NCBI GenBank assembly: GCA_002007465.1
Contig: LNAC01000031.1
Coordinates: 6,009,157 to 6,073,156, forward strand
Reading direction: 5' to 3'
Source of the DNA: Ailurus styani
Lineage: Eukaryota; Chordata; Mammalia; Carnivora; Ailuridae
Length of the DNA stretch: 64,000 nucleotides
The notes beneath the pieces were generated by a model, which was given only the letters and a program-made list of their open reading frames with translations, was not told where the DNA came from and searched no databases. Below, one piece after another: positions 62,200-64,000 of the stretch; position 1 is the stretch's first letter; each line of letters begins with the position of its first letter. The translations under genes were made by a program, and so were the position numbers.

Positions 62200-64000
62200 T
62201 GTAGAGGGGCAGTTTGCTTTTATTAAAGACAAGAGCTTTTGGTTTGGTTGGTTTTGATTCAGAATATAAGGTATTTCCAGAATATTTGGAAAGAAATGAA
62301 ATTATTTCACCTGAGTTCTATGGCTTGATATTTCACACTAAATGATCCTATCATTTATGTGCCAACTTCTACTCTGCTTTAATGTGTTATGAGTCAACTT
62401 GATATAAGATGGAAAGGGCTTTGAAGTGTGCACACTCTAGAAGACTGAAGACCTCATGCTCTGACCACTTCTTGAAATTTTACTTAATTAGCATTCTGTA
62501 GAATATAAAAGTTTATACTTCCTGAGGAGGGTCTTAACTTAGCTTTTTCATCACTTGCTATAGTGTTCAATTTAAGGGAAAAAGAAAGTGAGCGTCTATG
62601 TCACAGTACTTGCAGAAACCTGCCATTAAGTCTTACCTGTTGAGCTCACTTCTTATTTTGCACTGGGAACGCTGAATAGTTAAGATTTTTACATTTGAAG
62701 AAGATTTTACAATTTAAACTCATTGAAATACTAGTTAACATAACTTTGTTTCTCTTTCTCTTCAAATGATTCGTCTTATTCTGAAATTATCATGAGTTAT
62801 TAGACCATTGCCTGCATCTAACATGGTAATATCTCTTCTGTTCGTCTTCAAAGTTATGACAGTGGATTTTTTACTTAAAGACAAGGTCAGCTTCTTCAGG
62901 GTAGCTGTGATCATGTCTTCTCCAGTCATCTACTTAAGTAGATTTCTTAGTCATAGTTTTCTTAGTGCATAGCATCGATATTATGGAATAAAGATGTTGA
63001 GAAAAATATTGATTAACGCTATTTTGTATTTGCTTATTATATTTTGTGACCTGTAGGTTTCTTCTCTACTTGGTAACAATTATAGATTTAGAAATCTGGT
63101 CCTTATTCATTACTTATTCAAATTCTAAAATAAACTATTGTAGTAAAATTGAGTGATTTACATATTTTAATTTTTATTGTTATAATTTAGTGTTAACAGA
63201 ATGGCTTAATCTTTGCACCAAATTTTGTGGGAACTAGTGTTTTCTCCACATTTTATAGGGAAGCAAATGTAATGTCCCTACATCTTGGAGATTTATCATA
63301 ATGCTTTGTTCAGTAATTTCTGTGACCACTAATTGGATATTTCAGTGAATGATGTTTGCTCCTGATTGCAATTTTGCATAAAAGCACATTATGATATGAT
63401 ACAGAAATTTAACTTAAAAAGTTATTATTTCTGGTTTATGGATTTTATGCTCTAATTTCTTTGTACGTCTGTTGAAATTTGCAAAGTATGAAGTTTAGTG
63501 CAAATATTTAAACCAATGTTACAGAGTACTAGTAGCAGTAAATAATTCTGGTTTAAAATTTGGGCAAATTAAAATACTTCTAAATAGCTATCAGGTTAAC
63601 TGAAGTATTTACAAAAATCGATAGAGCCATTCACATTTCTGTAATGTAGACTATTCAAGTTCTTTTCAAATGCGTACTGCTTTTTCTTATTTTACCCTTC
63701 TATTGATATCCACTTGGAAGACTTAGAAAGCAGAAAACATCTCTTACATATCCATGATCAAAAATGAACGCCTGATGGCCTGAAGGTTGAAATAATTATC
63801 TCTGGTGGCCGTGCAGATCTCAATGTCAAAGCTAAGAACCACAGGGCAGCTGAATTAAAGCATGAAAACTGGCATGAGCACAGACAACTGCTTGAGGCTC
63901 TTTATTACTGTTTGATACAGCAGCCCTTTGTTGAAAATCTTGTTTTTTTGGTTCGAAAGCAACTGTGTGTGTCTAATCTTGCATTTGCCTTTATCATCAA
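62200..64000. other. Intronic stretch without recognised gene or repeat
   Basis: The DNA is repeat-poor. Its last 250 bp is less AT-rich and of high complexity but has stops in the frames I checked. It may be non-coding conserved DNA continuing past the window. Confidence 0.5.

Larger units (their letters stand above)
11385..64000 (+). other. ARB2A: ARB2A intron, more than 52.6 kb, runs past window end
   Basis: The donor GTAAGTG at 11385 opens an intron with no further ARB2A exon recognised up to the window end. Very large introns are characteristic of this gene in mammals. Repeats within it are listed separately. I looked for nested genes, including the intronless POU5F2 known from an intron of the human gene, and saw no POU-like frame of adequate length. 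Confidence 0.8.

Noticed and set aside
1..64000. CRISPR array, prophage, operon or other prokaryotic system
   Set aside because: The window is mammalian intronic DNA. The only regular repeats are SINEs, LINEs and microsatellites, with no direct-repeat/spacer structure.
11385..64000. Intronic POU5F2 gene nested in ARB2A, as known in human
   Set aside because: No frame of suitable length or POU-domain or homeodomain sequence is visible; it is presumably in another intron or absent.

Overview
The window is nuclear DNA from a caniform carnivore, most likely a mustelid (ferret, mink, weasel or otter group). The main evidence is about 16 copies of the tRNA-Lys-derived CAN-SINE (SINEC), with head GCGCCTGGGTGGCTCAG, an internal CT-rich tract and an AATAAATAAAATCTTT tail. 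Young copies carry GTTAAAGCCTCTGCCTTCGG and TGCCTACTTGTGATCTC, forms I associate with mustelids. The canid-type head (GGATCCCTGGGTGGCGCAG) was not seen. Species assignment is inference. The DNA is AT-rich and shows no bacterial-type gene organisation, operons, CRISPR arrays or phage-like modules.

Two coding exons are recognised, both on the + strand and in the same phase. They are a 66-bp exon at 6080-6145 and a 192-bp exon at 11193-11384, consecutive internal exons of ARB2A (FAM172A), an Arb2-domain nuclear protein. Together they encode 86 residues of the start of the Arb2 alpha/beta-hydrolase-like domain, including LIHGSG. Everything else appears to be intron: at least 6.1 kb upstream, 5.0 kb between the exons, and more than 52.6 kb downstream. 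None of the long open frames looks like a real gene; most are in SINEs, LINEs or low-complexity DNA.

Region by region: 1-3.2 kb is a nest of old L1 sequence cut by a younger L1 and by four SINEs. At 3.4-11 kb are L2 and MIR fragments, an MLT1-type LTR and the two exons. At 12-20 kb are a 69-bp L1 stub, a SINE, MER5A and ancient L1 pieces. At 22-33 kb are SINEs, MIRs, a long L2 interrupted by a SINE and an L1 3' end, MER20 and L1M pieces. At 33-48 kb the DNA is sparser, with long L2 and L1 relics, two CTCF-like motifs just beyond or within it, and a 62-bp alternating purine-pyrimidine tract. At 48-64 kb it is mostly unique AT-rich DNA with four SINEs, a nested L1/SINE and a MIR. The final 250 bp is a repeat-free stretch of higher complexity.

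I found no new molecular system. The best second-look items are very short L1 insertions with intact target-site duplications, nested insertions that give a relative chronology, small perfect hairpins, a Z-DNA-prone tract, a G-quadruplex motif in an L1 3' end, CTCF-like sites and a few candidate conserved non-coding elements. The last group is of interest because ARB2A lies near NR2F1 in mammals, a gene with long-range regulation.
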